Numbered from the stretch's first letter, positions 43,197 through 56,030 are shown. The stretch: DNA of 64,000 bases from Paraspadella gotoi (GCA_051294375.1 CM119269.1:4980686-5044685), one strand, 5' to 3'. The notes: generated from the sequence alone by a model not told the origin. A program made the numbers and translations.

Positions 43197-45070
43197 CTTT
43201 TCCCGCCTCCGCAGCCCCATTTCCGAAACCACTAGCGTGAAAAAAAAAAAGAGCCCACCCACCACGACTCCCTCTCTCCAACATAATAGGAAGTGCGTCA
43301 CTGCATCGAACGAATTCATTAATCGATCATAAAACCCACTTTTTTTTCCCCACCCGATACTTTCCTTTTCTTTTCATTGTTTTTTCTCGATTTCGTGACG
43401 ACGACTTCGCTTGCTTGATTTTTCTCAGGTTAATTGCGACTACGAAATTTCGTTCTTCCAGAATTTGAAAAAAAAGGAAGACAAGACAAGACAAGAATTA
43501 TCTTTTCAGCTCCACTTGAAACTATAAATCGTTGAAAATTGCTACGATTAAACCTTTTCAGTAATTTTCACTTAAATATATGGGTGCTTAAATTTTCTGA
43601 AATTTATAACCAACAAATAACAAAAAGACAGAAAAGATGACGTTTTATCGACGAACGGACAGTGAGAAAATGGGAAAATAAAACCTAACCAAATAGACAG
43701 ACAGACAGACAGATTGACAGACAGGTGCATTGAGGTCGCTGCTCTCGATTTCCAATTAAAAAAAAACCGCGGAATTTAAAAAAAAATAAAAAAGCAACGG
43801 GTGTGGACCGGTCACGTGACTGTTTTACGATCACAGATTTTTTTTTGTCAAGAAAAAAAGTTAAAGTTGTTTTTGTCGGAGCGACGAATTGTTTCGAGAA
43901 AGTTTTCTTTGTTTTCATTGTCTTTTTCAACCTTCCGTCTTTGTTTACGTTTGCAAATTCCAATCTTTGAATTCATATATATATATTCTTTCGACTACTT
44001 TAATTCGTTTTACTCGAAGACTATAACTTACTCGTTCGAATTTCCACGATTTTACTTTTACTTTCGGGAGACGCCGCCGCAGCCGCCGCCGTCGCAGCCG
44101 CCGCCGTCGCGCTGCAATCAAAACGCTTTTTGCTTCGTTGAGTCCAACTGATTTAATCAAATTTCATTTGAAGATATTGAAATCCGGAAACATTTTTGGG
44201 AATGAAAAATTGGAAAAAGAATTTTTTTTTAGTACGAGGATTTTAATTATATGCGTGCGAATTTAATCTAACTTGGTTCCATGTACGATTGTACGTATTA
44301 TAGTAACGACGTACATATGAGTCGACCGTCAAAAAGAAAATTGCGAAAAGATTTCGATTGAAATTTCGACAATCTTTTTCAAGAATGAACCTTTTTCTGT
44401 TTGTTTGTAGCTTTAATAATTAGTTTAAATATATTCTAAAAGTGTTAAACCAATCCCTAACTTTATGAGATAAAATGGGGCATTCTGGGAATAAAAACCC
44501 TCATTTCTATGATCCGTTTGACCTGTGGGCCGAAAATAATTTTTTTTTTACCTGAAAAAAAAAATATTTTGGCTTTATTAACTCCATGTTAAATAAATTT
44601 GAACTCGACCCTGCCGTTTTTTTACGAACCATCTAGTGATGTGCGCCGACTACAGTGTACACACACGCGCGCTTCATTCGCCACAATCGGGTCCCACCGT
44701 ACTTTGAACTCTTCGAACGTTTCACTCGGCTTTTACCCTTCGTGAAAATTCAATTTCACGAGTGACTCGCTCTTTACGAATCCTTTTCCCGAATCTTTCT
44801 CATACCCTTTTTCGAAATCTATTTATATATAATATATATATAATATATAATATATTTTCAAATGCAAGAGTCTGTTTAATTTTAATTTTTCCTTAAAATT
44901 ACCGGCAAACTTTATCCAATTAATTCCCTAATAATCTACCTATCTATTTTAATTTTTAAAAGATTTTATAACTTTTTCCTCAAGTCTACTAATTTTTTTT
45001 TTCTCTCTCCATCTTTGTAATGTTTTGTTTAATTTGCGCGCGACCGAAAATCTTTTAGTTAAAAAAAAGT
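42740..45070. other. No supported gene
   Basis: AT-rich DNA. Contains a perfect palindromic E-box GTCACGTGAC at 43811-43820 and a GCCGCC-rich patch at 44070-44112. No ORF has domain or splice support. Confidence 0.5.
43109..43193 (+). repeat. (TC)n microsatellite
   Basis: About 85 bp of TC repeat, preceded by poly-T runs. Confidence 0.95.
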
Positions 45071-45228
45071 TTTAAATAACGTATTTTTTTCTCCTCTCGT
45101 CAATTACGAAAACAAGGAATCCGCTTTTGCGTTTTGGCTTCGACTCAAAACTATTCTCAATTAACTTTTTCCTCGATGTTTCTTTTTCGTCCCTCTCTCT
45201 TCTTCTCTTCTCTTCTTCTCTCCTCTCT

Positions 45229-45283
<55 letters not shown>
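45229..45283 (+). repeat. (TC)n microsatellite
   Basis: TC repeat of about 55 bp ending against dispersed repeat R2 (CTCCCGATCTTCTCTCGATA). Confidence 0.9.
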
Positions 45284-45285
<2 letters not shown>

Positions 45286-45440
45286 GATCTTCTCTCGATA
45301 GGGTGAGCAACGGCAAGAGTCGGGTAAGATTCGGCAAAGAACCCGATGAATATCCCTGCAAAGATCCAGCGTAGATCCCGGTGAAAATTGTTGTTGATCC
45401 TTCCCCAGATCTTCTCTCGATACGGCGAGCAACGGACAGA
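45284..45440. repeat. Dispersed repeat family R2, copy 1
   Basis: Contains CGGCAAAGAACCCGATGAAT, GCAAAGATCCAGCG, TGTTGTTGATCC and two occurrences of GATCTTCTCTCGATA about 125 bp apart. The internal motif CGGCAAAGA(T/A)CCCG recurs about every 12-15 bp. Related copies lie at 50855-50960 and 51815-51955. No protein is implied, although the minus strand is open in places. Confidence 0.55.
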
Positions 45441-45589
45441 TGCGGCGATATCGGGTGTCGTAATCCGGAACAAAAAAGACGAGAGAGAGACTCACAATGC
45501 TTGTCTAAGATAAGCGGATCGAACGCAGATATCGATTTCCCGTAAGAATATGAGAATCGTCATCCGAGTCATTCGGATCAGCGGATAAA

Positions 45590-45631
45590 TTTTGAATCCC
45601 TCGTTGCGGGTTCGAATCCCACCACCGCCAT
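45590..45631 (+). other. tRNA-like pol III B-box, possible SINE remnant
   Basis: GGGTTCGAATCCC at 45608-45620 is a perfect T-arm/B-box, followed by ACCACCGCCA as in a tRNA acceptor 3' end, and preceded by an anticodon-like hairpin ATCCG..CGGAT about 45 bases upstream. No matching 5' acceptor strand (GGCGGTGG) or clear A-box was found, so it is not an intact tRNA. Confidence 0.3.
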
Positions 45632-46204
45632 CACAACGAACGAAGGAGGCGTGGTTTATTAAGTAGAAATTATAGGAGTTTTATTAACATTAAACACAAG
45701 AGGATATAACGATAATTGATGGAGATAAGGCTGAATAAACAGACATTAAACAAATTCAATAAATAGAATTTGATGTTTATTTTTTGAAGGTAAGTTGAAG
45801 AGTGATCCAGTTCCCTCTTCTCTTTCCCAGCCGTCGAGAAGCTTCCTCTCTGATTGGTCTATCCGACGAAAAGAGGAAAAAGCCTGCGATTATAGTAATA
45901 TTGAAATATTTTATCATCTTTTTTTGTCATTTCATGAGACATTCAATTTAGCAATAACAAATTAAGAAATATGGAATTTAATACATTACAATGCTGTGTT
46001 ATCCCGAAAAGCCGTTAAATGGACGAGTTTAATGAAAGTAGACACTGGCGAAAAGGAAAGAAAAAAAAAAGGGAGGTCGAGGGACGGGGTTTAAGCAGTG
46101 TCTGATGTCGGGCAGAGAAATCTAGTAAAGTTCCGGTTCCGCTTATGGGTTAATGTTGGGATCGAGGTTAGAGAAGAGAAGTTAAGGAAACGGGAGATCC
46201 ATTA

Positions 46205-46510
46205 GACGAGGATCTGTAGGGAGGAAAGGAGAGAAGGGGGGAAAAAGGAAAGAAGGGAAGGAATGAAGGGAACGAGAGAAGGGGAAAAAAAGGAAAGAAG
46301 GGAAAGAATGAAGGAAACGAGAGAAGGGGAAAAAAAGGAAAGAAGGAAAAGAATGAAGGAAACGAGAGAAGGGAAAACAAAGGAAAGAAGGGAAGGAATG
46401 AAGGAAACGAGAGAAGGGAAAAAAAAGGAAAGAAGAGAAGGAATGAAGGAAACGAGAGAAGGGGAAAAAAGGAAAGAAGGGAAGGAATGAAGGAAACGAG
46501 AGAAAAGAAA
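46205..46510 (+). repeat. About 45-bp purine-rich minisatellite
   Basis: Six or so units of GGAATGAAGGAAACGAGAGA plus AGGGGAAAAAAAGGAAAGAA, with small changes between units. Almost pyrimidine-free. The ORFs on both strands through it are by-products. Confidence 0.9.
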
Positions 46511-48379
46511 AGAGTACGGCAGGGTGAAAGTAGAAAGAACGGAAAGGAAAAAAAAGAAAAGAAAAGACAAATACGGCGAAGAAAATGAGAGTACATAAGA
46601 GAATGAGGAGGCGAATACTGCGCGTTAGATGCTGCGGTCGCCGGTCAGTTCTCAGAAATTAAGGATCTCCCTTCCTCCGAGGACCGAGAACAGTTTTTCG
46701 CGTTGAAAATTGATTAGAGTTGGATTTTAATCAAGAAAATCGGCCTCGAGGCTCGAAGAAAGGAGTCCTAATTATTTTCCAATCTGATCGGAAGGCGGAC
46801 GGCGCAGTGAGACCGTTTAGAAGTGATTAAAGTCAAGAGCGCCGATTAAGTTTGACTTCCGGGGGGGGGAGGTGGTGGACGTGGTATAAGGCGTGAGTAG
46901 GGGGTGGTGAGGGATGTTGAAAAAAGGGTGGTGCCGGTGGTGGGTAGAAGAGTTTTTTTTTATAATATGTTATCTGACGATTTAGCAGCTGCGAGTGAAA
47001 AACAAAAAAAATTCTATCGGAAATCTTTTACTTGTATATTTTAGTTTAACTTTATAGAAAACCTCAATTTTTTTAAACTTTTTTTTCAAAAATTTGACAA
47101 AAAATTTTTTCTTCAGTTACATTTGTTTTTTTCCATCATAGATTAAATTTTTTTTTTAAATTTAATTCATAAAATAATTGTTTTTTTCATTCATAGATTT
47201 TTTTTTCAGTTTTCTCACTGTCTTTTGTTTTTCGGCAGACAAACGAACGGAGAGATAAAACTTTAAAAGATAATTCAAGTTGTTAATTGGAGTTTTTTTT
47301 CGGTTGTTCTTTTCGATGTCATCGTGGTTGACATTATACTGGTCGTCTTCTTCGTTGTCGTCGTCGTCGTCGTCATCTTCGTCTTCGTCTTTGCGAGTAG
47401 TGTTAGATAACAATGTACCCTAATACTTTTCATAGTTAATTTATTGTACAAAATTAGCCGAGCCTAGATAGCACATCATTCTGGATCAGTTTGTTTTTTT
47501 TTTCCATCTCAGATTTTTTAAAAAATCTTTTTATTTTTCCGGTTTTCACCTTTTTGCCCGTTTTCTTTCCTTTTTTCTATTTTATTTTCTATTTTTCTTG
47601 CTTTTTTCTTCCTTTATTTTACGGCCTTCAATTAGTTTTTTTTTTCCCCCTTCGGCATAACGCTCGGTTCCCAAAGATTTTCTTTCGAAACGGGTTCGCC
47701 CGTACTCTTGGTTGAAACGATTTTCGAACGCGGTTGGTCGGTCGGTCGATAGGTTGTTCTGCAATTATACTACTAAAAATAAAAGGTAAAAAGACTAATC
47801 TTACTTACCTCACGCTTAAAATTTTGTTTGAAATACAATAAACTGTTTTCCGAATATTCTCGTTTGCCTGAGATCAAACTGTTCAAACTTTGGTCCGATG
47901 CGGCTTCACCTGTCCGCCCTCTCCCTCTGCAATACTTCAGAGGTTTTGGTAAAAAGCGGTCACGCCTGTAAACCCGGGGAAGCGTGACTTGTTACGGTGG
48001 CGCGGTTTTCGCTGGAAGGAACGGGTCACGCCCTTAGCGCCCGCGAACCAGGGACCTTCCGACCCGACTCTTCTCTCTACCCTTCTTCTCTTTTTCTTTC
48101 GCTTTTCTTTTTCTCGTCTATTTTTTCTTTTCTTTTTTATCTTTTATCTTTAATAAATTTCTTCTTCGTCTTTTTCTTTATTTTTTTTCAGGTAATACTA
48201 TTAAGAAAAATTATTTACCTTTTTTTTTTTAGATCTCTTCATAAGAATTTGAAGCGAATACTTAAAAAGAGATACCTTCTTTGTTAGAGCCAACACGACA
48301 GGTCACAGCCTCGGGAAAATGAAAGAGTCCCAGTCCGGTTTTAAATTTTTTTTCTATCTCTCTGCCTCTTTACTTCAAT

Positions 48380-48433
<54 letters not shown>

Positions 48434-48440
48434 CCTCTCT
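48380..48440 (+). repeat. (TC)n microsatellite
   Basis: TC repeat of about 60 bp with CTCTATC and CTCCC interruptions. Confidence 0.9.
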
Positions 48441-50854
48441 CTCTCACGTTCCGTGAGCAAGAAATCGAGCGTTAAGTTAATATGATAATGGAAAGAAAGA
48501 AAAAATAAATAAATACATAAATGAACAAATAATGAAAATAAAGAAATAAAGAAATAAATACAAATCAATAAATCAATAAATCAATAAATCAATAAATCAA
48601 TAGATCAATAAATAAATAAATAAATAAAATTTTTAAAAATAAATGAAGAAATAATGAAAATAAATAAGACCTTGATGCTCTAGATTTTTCGCGAAGGGTC
48701 CAAGCTAAGACATACCATCAAAAATTGAAATGAAATAAGAACAAAAAAATCAGGTTTCCGCGCACCGCTGTTGGACCCGACGAACGGGCGAGCGGTATTT
48801 CGGAAGGGACGGAACAGAACCCGTTTCGATTCGTTTAAAAACATCTATCTATGACAATTTAAAATTTTTTTCATCCACAGTGATTCAAATTGACAAACTA
48901 GATTAAACTAGTTAACGAGCGGACTTCTTGCAACTAATCTATTTCGATTTAGCGACTTGAATTGATAGAAAGCCAGACAGACTGACCCCAAGCGAAAGTC
49001 TCACACCGCTGAATGGCTAGATCAAAAAGAAAGTTTACTAATTTAAAAAAAAGTTTTAAAAAATGATTCATACACGTAACAATGCTTAATTTTTGTTTAA
49101 AATATCGAGGTCAACACGCTGGTTCGGTTCTCAACTCGCGCGTCAACAAGACGTGGTTTGTTTCGAGCCTCGCGTTTAAAGTTTTTTTTCATGCGTCGCG
49201 ACATCTCTCTCAGAACGTTTTATTGAATCAATGAAAATGAAAAGATAGATAAACTGTTTGAATGTATAAACCTGTCTATTAATAAAAACTCGGAGAGAAG
49301 AGTGTGACTTTAAAAAGTTGGTAAAAGAGAAACCTATAAAATTATATATGATATTTAGCAACAAAAATGTGATAGTTAAACTAGCGGTAGCCGACCGAAT
49401 TCAAATTTTAATGGGAACAGCATTAAACTAATCCATTATTGGTATTAATTATTGTGTTAAAATATTTTTTGGCAAAAATGTTCCGAACCATGAGTAATTC
49501 GCTCATTAATATTATTATATCGTATATAATGTTAAAAAAATTTTTTGGATATTTTAAGTTTTTTTAATTAATTCTGATGGAGCTTAAAAAATTAAGCAAA
49601 AAATATAATTACAACTTTTTAAAATTTTGATATTTTATTACTAAAAATTAGTAAAAACTGCTAAAATCATTGGATGATGATGATGATGATTTTTTAAGGT
49701 TTTTCCCAATTTTAACCCACTTATCATTAAAATATTGAAAAAAGAATTAAACTTTGTGTAGATAACTTTTCATAAGCTATTTGAATCTGCTTTTAAAAAT
49801 ACAAAATTCAAAACAATTGTTTTGACATTTCCTATCTATAAATAAATATTAAAAAAATAATTACTAATGCTTCTAGCCATTTTAGAAAATTTTGGTCCAT
49901 TGAAAGTTTTCTCAGAAATGTATGAAGTTTCATTTGGAAAGGTTCCCAAATCAAACTTCTGACCCACCCCATTGACGAAGTTTGGCTCTAGTTAAACTTA
50001 AATTATTTAAGTTTTTTTAAAAACAAAAAAAGGCTTTATGCTCTTCGAAACTTTCAATGCTAATACAACGTGCCGCATCTTCTGAAAAATCGTTCTTTTC
50101 ATTAATAAAGTTCATCCAGATTGTAATTGCTTTACATAGCAACTGAAATTCGATTAAAAAAGGTTAAAAAAACGTCGCAATAAAATAAGTAAACATTTTT
50201 AAAGCTAAATTATTAATTTATGTGTTGCTATTAAATCCTAGGGAAAGCTAAATACGATAAAACAAACAATTGAACTTCCGGACGTAGATGATAAAATAAA
50301 AGTATTTAAAACTTCTTTTTTTTATGGAAGAGAAAAAGAAATAAAATTAAGCTAACAAGAAATAAACGGCAAGGGCGTTTTCTTAAATATTTCTGTTTGG
50401 TTCTCTGTCTTTTTACACAGTTCAATGTCCAGGATACAATGAGCGAAACCAAACTGTGAAATTCCTTTTAAAAAAAAAGTGATTTCGGCATCATCTGTCT
50501 TGACATCCGAAACTACGACGACCTCGCAAATTCGTTCGATTAGGGAGAATCGAATTCTTCAATCTTCCGAGAACCAGATCTCTCGAGTTCGAGGACGATT
50601 GGACGATTTTGCCTTCGGAATTCTCAAAAACCTGATCATCGAGTTTTTTTTCCTTTTTTTTTACTGCTGTTTTCGAATTTTAAACTGCATTGTTTTTGGT
50701 TTAATGTATAGTATTTAGCGTTAAAAGTTGAACTAAAGAGATGAAAAAATAAAAAGAAAAACAAAAGTATTTGTCAATTCCGCAATATAAACGCATGGAC
50801 GATTTCTCGATGGTCATTGACATTTCAAAAGCTATCTCTCTCTCTCTCATGGCG

Positions 50855-50960
50855 AGTGTCGGGTAAGATCTCGGCAAAGATCCCGGAACCCGATCGAATA
50901 TCCTGCAAAGATCCATGCGTTAGATCCCGGCTTTAAAAATTGTTTGTTGATTCCTGGGGG
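50855..50960. repeat. Dispersed repeat family R2, copy 2
   Basis: GTCGGGTAAGATCTCGGCAA, AGATCCCGG, GCAAAGATCCATGCG and TTGTTTGTTGATTCC align to copy 1 with small gaps; truncated before the GATCTTCTCTCGATA end. Confidence 0.5.
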
Positions 50961-51489
50961 GGTTTCAATGAGAATTAGTCGAGGCAGGGAAGTGAAAGAG
51001 GAAAAGTATTAACGGAAATCGGGTGTTTATAATTGATTATACATTGGACTAAATTGTTGTTTGATATACAGTTCAAAACTTTTTCTCAAACGATTTCATC
51101 AAACTTTGGATCCTAGTTCTGGTGCGAATTTGTTTTTAACGAAATTTAGATCTGAAAGCTTATGAATTATTGATATGTATTCTTTACAACAATTTACTAT
51201 TGTACTTACATTATTATCACATGTCTATCGTTTAAGCAAAAAAAATCTAAATTTAGGAAATTTATATGAATTAGGGGAAAAGGAAAGACAGAAAAAGGGA
51301 AAGAAATAAAGGATGGAAAAGAAAATGGGAGATATAAAGAGGAGAGAGATAGAAGGAGAAAAAGGGAGAGACTGAGGTAGAATGACTAGAGGAGAGAGAG
51401 GGAGGAAAGGGAAAAAAAAATCATCAAAGATGCAGGGCTGCTCGATTCGCGCCTGCGAGACTCCAACTCTCATCGTCCAAGGTGGAATT

Positions 51490-51640
51490 TATTACTTTTC
51501 GTTACTTACGTAGATCGTCGTCGTCGTTACCGTCGTCGTCGTCTTCGTAGTCGTCGTTGCTGTCGTCGCAATCGTCGTCGTCATCGTCGTAATCGTCGTC
51601 GTTTTTGTCGTCCCACTCATCGCTTCCACGTCCTTGAGAC
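51490..51640 (+). repeat. Degenerate (GTC)n tract
   Basis: About 120 bp of GTCGTCGTC/GTCGTCATC units with interruptions. Confidence 0.9.
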
Positions 51641-51814
51641 TCCCGCTCATCATCCTCCTTTTCTCCCCTCTCCCTTCTTCCTTCTTACTCCATCATACTC
51701 CTTTTCCTCCTCCTCCCCCTCCTCCTCCTCCTCCGCCCAGTCGCCTGCTTCCAAAAGATCATTAGAGGAGAGTTCATGGTCAAAAGACTGAGTTGTTAAG
51801 GGGATCGACGTGAT

Positions 51815-51955
51815 CGAGAAATATCCGGCAAAGATTCCGGCAAAGAACCCGGCGAAGAACTTGACGAATATCTCGGTAACGATCCAGCGCAGGTCCCGGC
51901 GAAACTCGTTGTTGATCTGTAGCCAGATCTTCTCTCGATAGGGTGAGCTATATGG
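51815..51955. repeat. Dispersed repeat family R2, copy 3
   Basis: CCGGCAAAGATTCCGGCAAA, GAACCCGGCGAAGA, AACGATCCAGCGCAGGTCCC and CAGATCTTCTCTCGATAGGG align to copy 1 and extend it leftwards with extra 15-bp units. Confidence 0.55.
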
Positions 51956-52003
51956 TTTCATAATTTCTTTACCGATATCAAAGCGATCTTATAGCTCCTC
52001 TCT

Positions 52004-52009
52004 CTCTTT

Positions 52010-52088
<79 letters not shown>
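52004..52088 (+). repeat. (TC)n microsatellite
   Basis: About 85 bp TC repeat. Further (TC)n runs at 52814-52920 (after an N gap) and 53020-53105. Confidence 0.95.
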
Positions 52089-52091
<3 letters not shown>

Positions 52092-53019
52092 GTCGCGATG
52101 CCTTGAATTTTATCGGCGCCAAACGCGCGTGAATTTTCGATAAACGTACGTTAACATATCACATTCCTCCTCGTAAATAACAACGAGTGCAGAGGGAGAA
52201 GCGGGCGAAGGGGAGAAGGGAAGCGGGGAAGCGGGGAAGTGGGATGAAAGAGCGAGGTAGTTGCAGATCGGGAGAAAGGGAAGGGAGACATTTAACATTT
52301 AACATTATTGGAATGGGTCATCGCGGAAGGGAAAAAAAGGATTAAGTGAAGAAGGAAATCGGGATTACGGAGAATAATAATCTCTCTCTTTTTTTGGCAC
52401 GTCGCGTCGCTTCAGTCTTCAGTCTAAGAGCGCGAAGATTTCTTTTCTTTTTCGACGTCACAATCTCAGGCGATGAGCAAACATTAAAAGAAGATAATGG
52501 TTTTCATCGCCGGCGAGAACTGTGAAGATGTGAAGTTCAAAGAAAACAGTGAGAATTACGAGCGGAGTGATGATAACAAAACTACTCAAAAGAGTATAGA
52601 AAATTAATTTACTAATCCATGAAACAGAAAATTCAAAATATTAATTTCAAAAAGCGTAGGGTTTATGATTGATAAATAACTGATTCATAAACTCATTTAT
52701 TCGTTCAAATGTACTGACTCCATTCCTTGTCATACTTTTGAGAAATATAAGTCAACGTCCCGGAAACACTTAGAAAAAACATTATCGTNNNNNNNNNNNN
52801 NNNNNNNNNNNNNCTTCTCTCTCTCTCTCTCTCATATCTTCTCGTTTCTCTATCTCTCTCTTTCTCTCTCTCTCTTCTCTTCTCTCTCTCTCTCTCTCTC
52901 TCTTCTTCTCTCTCTCTCATTCTTCCTCTTCTCTCTCCCTCTTCTCGGTTTTGTCTTTACTTTATTATGGCGTTCTCTCTTCCCTCTGTCCAGTCTTGGA
53001 GCTTTTTTCCTCTTAACTT

Positions 53020-53074
<55 letters not shown>

Positions 53075-53635
53075 TCTCTCTCTCCTCTCTTCTCTTCTCT
53101 CTCTTTCGCTGTGCATTTTCTTTCTTTCACCCTTTCTCCTCTGTCCGCAAAGCGTTCTGTCCAATTCATAAATAGTTTCAATGGTTTCTGACGGCCCACG
53201 TCTCCGCCTTAATCTGAAATTAACCGATACTTGGACTCTGACAGTGCGGCTCTCGCACACGCCAAAAATAAGAAAACGAGAGAGAGTAGATGATAGTAAG
53301 GGAAGGAATTGTAAGCTAGCGAGATGGAGAGAGAGCAAGAAGACGAGAGGGAAGATGAGAAAAGAAATACAAAGCGGCGAGCCATCTTTGGAGATGGAGG
53401 GCACGAAACAAAAAAAACCATCATGGCGCAGTTGGGACGAGCATTAGTCCAGTTAAAAAAAAAGCACAAGAGGACGAGAGAGAGGAGAGAGGAGATGAGC
53501 AGAGAGGAGACGAGATCAGAGAGAGAGACAGAGAAAGATGATGAGAGTAGAGAGGTAGAGAAGTAACAATTTTTCCATCTTGAAATTTTTCTGCAGGAAA
53601 ATTAATAAAACAGATGACATTAATCTCTCTCTTCT

Positions 53636-53820
53636 TGGGCAACCTTGCGAGGGAAAGGGCCGGAGTGCTAATGAGAAAAGAAGGCCAATGAGAGGGCGTC
53701 CTTGTGAAGGAAAGGGCCGGAGTGCTAATGAGAAAAGAAGGGCAATGAGAGGGCGACCTTGTGAGGAAAAGGGTCGGAGTGCTAATGAGAAAAGAAGGGC
53801 AATGAGAGGGCGACATCACC
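53636..53820 (+). repeat. 57-bp minisatellite, three units
   Basis: Three tandem units with the phrases GGAGTGCTAATGAGAAAAGA and CAATGAGAGGGCG. The unit is a multiple of three and is open across all copies (repeat GRPCEGKGRSANEKRR), but no flanking gene structure supports translation. Reverse-complement relatives occur at 54038-54105 and, weaker, at 53985-54025 and 54300-54318. Confidence 0.8.
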
Positions 53821-54745
53821 AGTCAAAGGGCGGGAGGATTGATGGCGATGATTTGCGAAAAGATAACGAGTCAGGAATGAATCGCGCAGAAGAGACGAGA
53901 CGAAATAGTGGGTGGAAAGGGGGGCGTGTGGATAACCTTGGCTAAAAGGCATTTGTCTATTAGGCTGGAAATGGATCTCCATTGCCCTTCTTTTTCATTA
54001 GCCTCCGCATTTGGCTGGCGAATTTCGATCTCTCATATTATGTCTTATTCTCATTAGCACTCCTTCCGCTCTTTCGCTGGCAAATGGTCGCCCTCTCATG
54101 GCCTTCTTTTCCTCATTTGCAATTCTTGCCTCTGGATACTTTCTCTCTCATTACCCATCTTCTCAGAAATCCAACGAGACCATTTTCGGGCTATCTATTT
54201 TCTTCATCAATCAATCTAGCACTGGCATAATGCGTATTTTCGACTAGGCGCTCTCACATTTCGTAGGACCACTCGAATTGAACCCTCTCACATAAGACCT
54301 TACTCACATTAGCACTCTCTTGTCCCCCCCCATGCCGCCCCCACCTCATCAGCCCTAACTTTTTCCCCGGCCACGCCAGCTCACCTTCCGACGACTACGC
54401 GTCCCCCAACCTCAGAGCGATCGTTTCCTTTCGGTTTCCCCGTCGGCGGTCGTCTGCTCCACCTTCGAATCTATCGTTGCGGTCGCGCGGTTCGCTATAT
54501 GAAACTTTCATTTCGATTCATTTTGCTCTTTTTTTTTTCCTTTTTATTCCATCCGTGTAGCGTGATGGGAGATTTGATTCGACCGTCCTTTTTTTTTTTA
54601 TTCGGATGTTAGTCACGCATGCAAAGCGAGAAATTCGGTTCAACTTCGGGGAGACTTTTTTTTGAACGGAAAGGAAAATGATGGTTTCTAATGGTGAGCG
54701 CTGTCTTTTGTTCTCGCGGATGCAGCTTTGCAGTATTTTTAATGT

Positions 54746-55025
54746 GTGCGGGCGCCGAGTAACTCGCGGATGAAGATGCTCTAAGTCACTCTTCGGACGG
54801 TCTGTCGGTCGTCCCATCGGTATGTCCGTCTAAGGGGACAGCTAGCGCGCCCGCCTATCAGAAATTCCTAAAACTATAAAGAATAAAAGACATAATCTTT
54901 GATTCAGTGCTTACATAAATTACTCGGTAAAAAAAACGTTTTTTAGTCATGTCACGGTCATGCCATGTCATATAATGTGATCAAGAGGGAAAGGCAGGCT
55001 GAAAGTCGATACAAGCGGCGCAAAT
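54746..55025 (+). mobile_element. MITE-like element M1, copy C
   Basis: Begins GTGCGGGCGCCGAGTAACTC and ends AAGCGGCGCAAAT; shares the CTAAAACTATAAAGAATAAA and TTTTTTAGTCATGTCA internal blocks with copies A and E. About 280 bp, non-coding. Confidence 0.6.
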
Positions 55026-55429
55026 GGTTGATAGGTTTTAAACTTCAATGATTTTATTTAAGATTAAAAAAAAGAAAACAACTAACCTGGTTCGGCTGTA
55101 TTGTATTCTCATTACAAAACAGGCGTCTCCTGTTACTCATCTCTATTTCCGATCTCTTTCCCTTCGCTCTCCCCCCTTAACCTCCCCCCCTTCCCGATGG
55201 TTGTCCTTAAGTGATAAAGAGACGAAGAGCTTCTCGCAAAGTGAGAGGAAGCGTTTCCGCTAAAAAAATCATTTTCGAGACTATCGATGTAAAGAGTAAA
55301 ACAGCTATACGCCCTGTGACAAATTCAAAAAAAAAATCACCACGACAAAATGGACGTGCGTTTTTAGCGGCGGAGAGGAAGAGAGAGGATGAGAGAGAGA
55401 AAGAGAGGAGTGAGAGAAGAGAGAGAAGA

Positions 55430-55640
55430 GAGAGAGAGAGAGAGAGGGAGAGCAGGAGAGNNNNNNNNNNNNNNNNNNNNNNNNNTCGAGGGTCTACGAA
55501 AGGTGAGAGCGCCATAGTCGAAAATAGATTGCCAGTGCTAGATTGATTATGAGAAAATAGATAGCAAAATGGCGGGAGAGATGAGAGAGAGAGAGAGAGA
55601 GAGAGGGGAGGAAGAGAGGGAGGGAGAGAGAGAGAGAGAG
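55430..55640 (+). repeat. (GA)n-rich tract around a 25-N gap
   Basis: GA repeats at 55383-55455 and 55584-55640 flank the gap at 55461-55485. Confidence 0.85.
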
Positions 55641-55936
55641 CGCCTCAACAAGGCCGACTGCTCCTGTATATATCTAGTATGTATGTTTATATATTTCGCT
55701 CTCCTTTTCGAAACATGATAAAAAAATATAATTTTTAACATGACAATTGCAAGAGTCACGCATTTAATTTTTTTTTTTTTTTAAATTTAAAGAAAAAAGA
55801 AAAGAATTCGAAATAAAAAAAAGACAAGTGCCCCGCACTTCGCGCCTCTAGTGGGCGGCGGCGTAAAGATTCATCGGCAAAATGTTATATGGAAATTGGA
55901 AAGGGCAAAGGAAGGCATTTGCTTTTAGCCTCTGCA

Positions 55937-55937
<1 letters not shown>

Positions 55938-56030
<93 letters not shown>

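Larger units (their letters stand above)
45640..50850. other. Long region without a supported gene
   Basis: AT-rich DNA holding the 46.2-46.5 kb minisatellite, a GTCGTC run at 47350-47392, (TC)n at 48380-48440 and (AATC/AAAT)n at 48560-48628. A GC-richer patch at 50480-50640 (frame SRVRGRLDDFAFGILKN) may be an exon relic but has no further support. Confidence 0.45.

Noticed and set aside
45608-45631. Functional tRNA gene
   Set aside because: The T-arm is good, but the 5' acceptor strand, D-arm and a T at position 33 are lacking.
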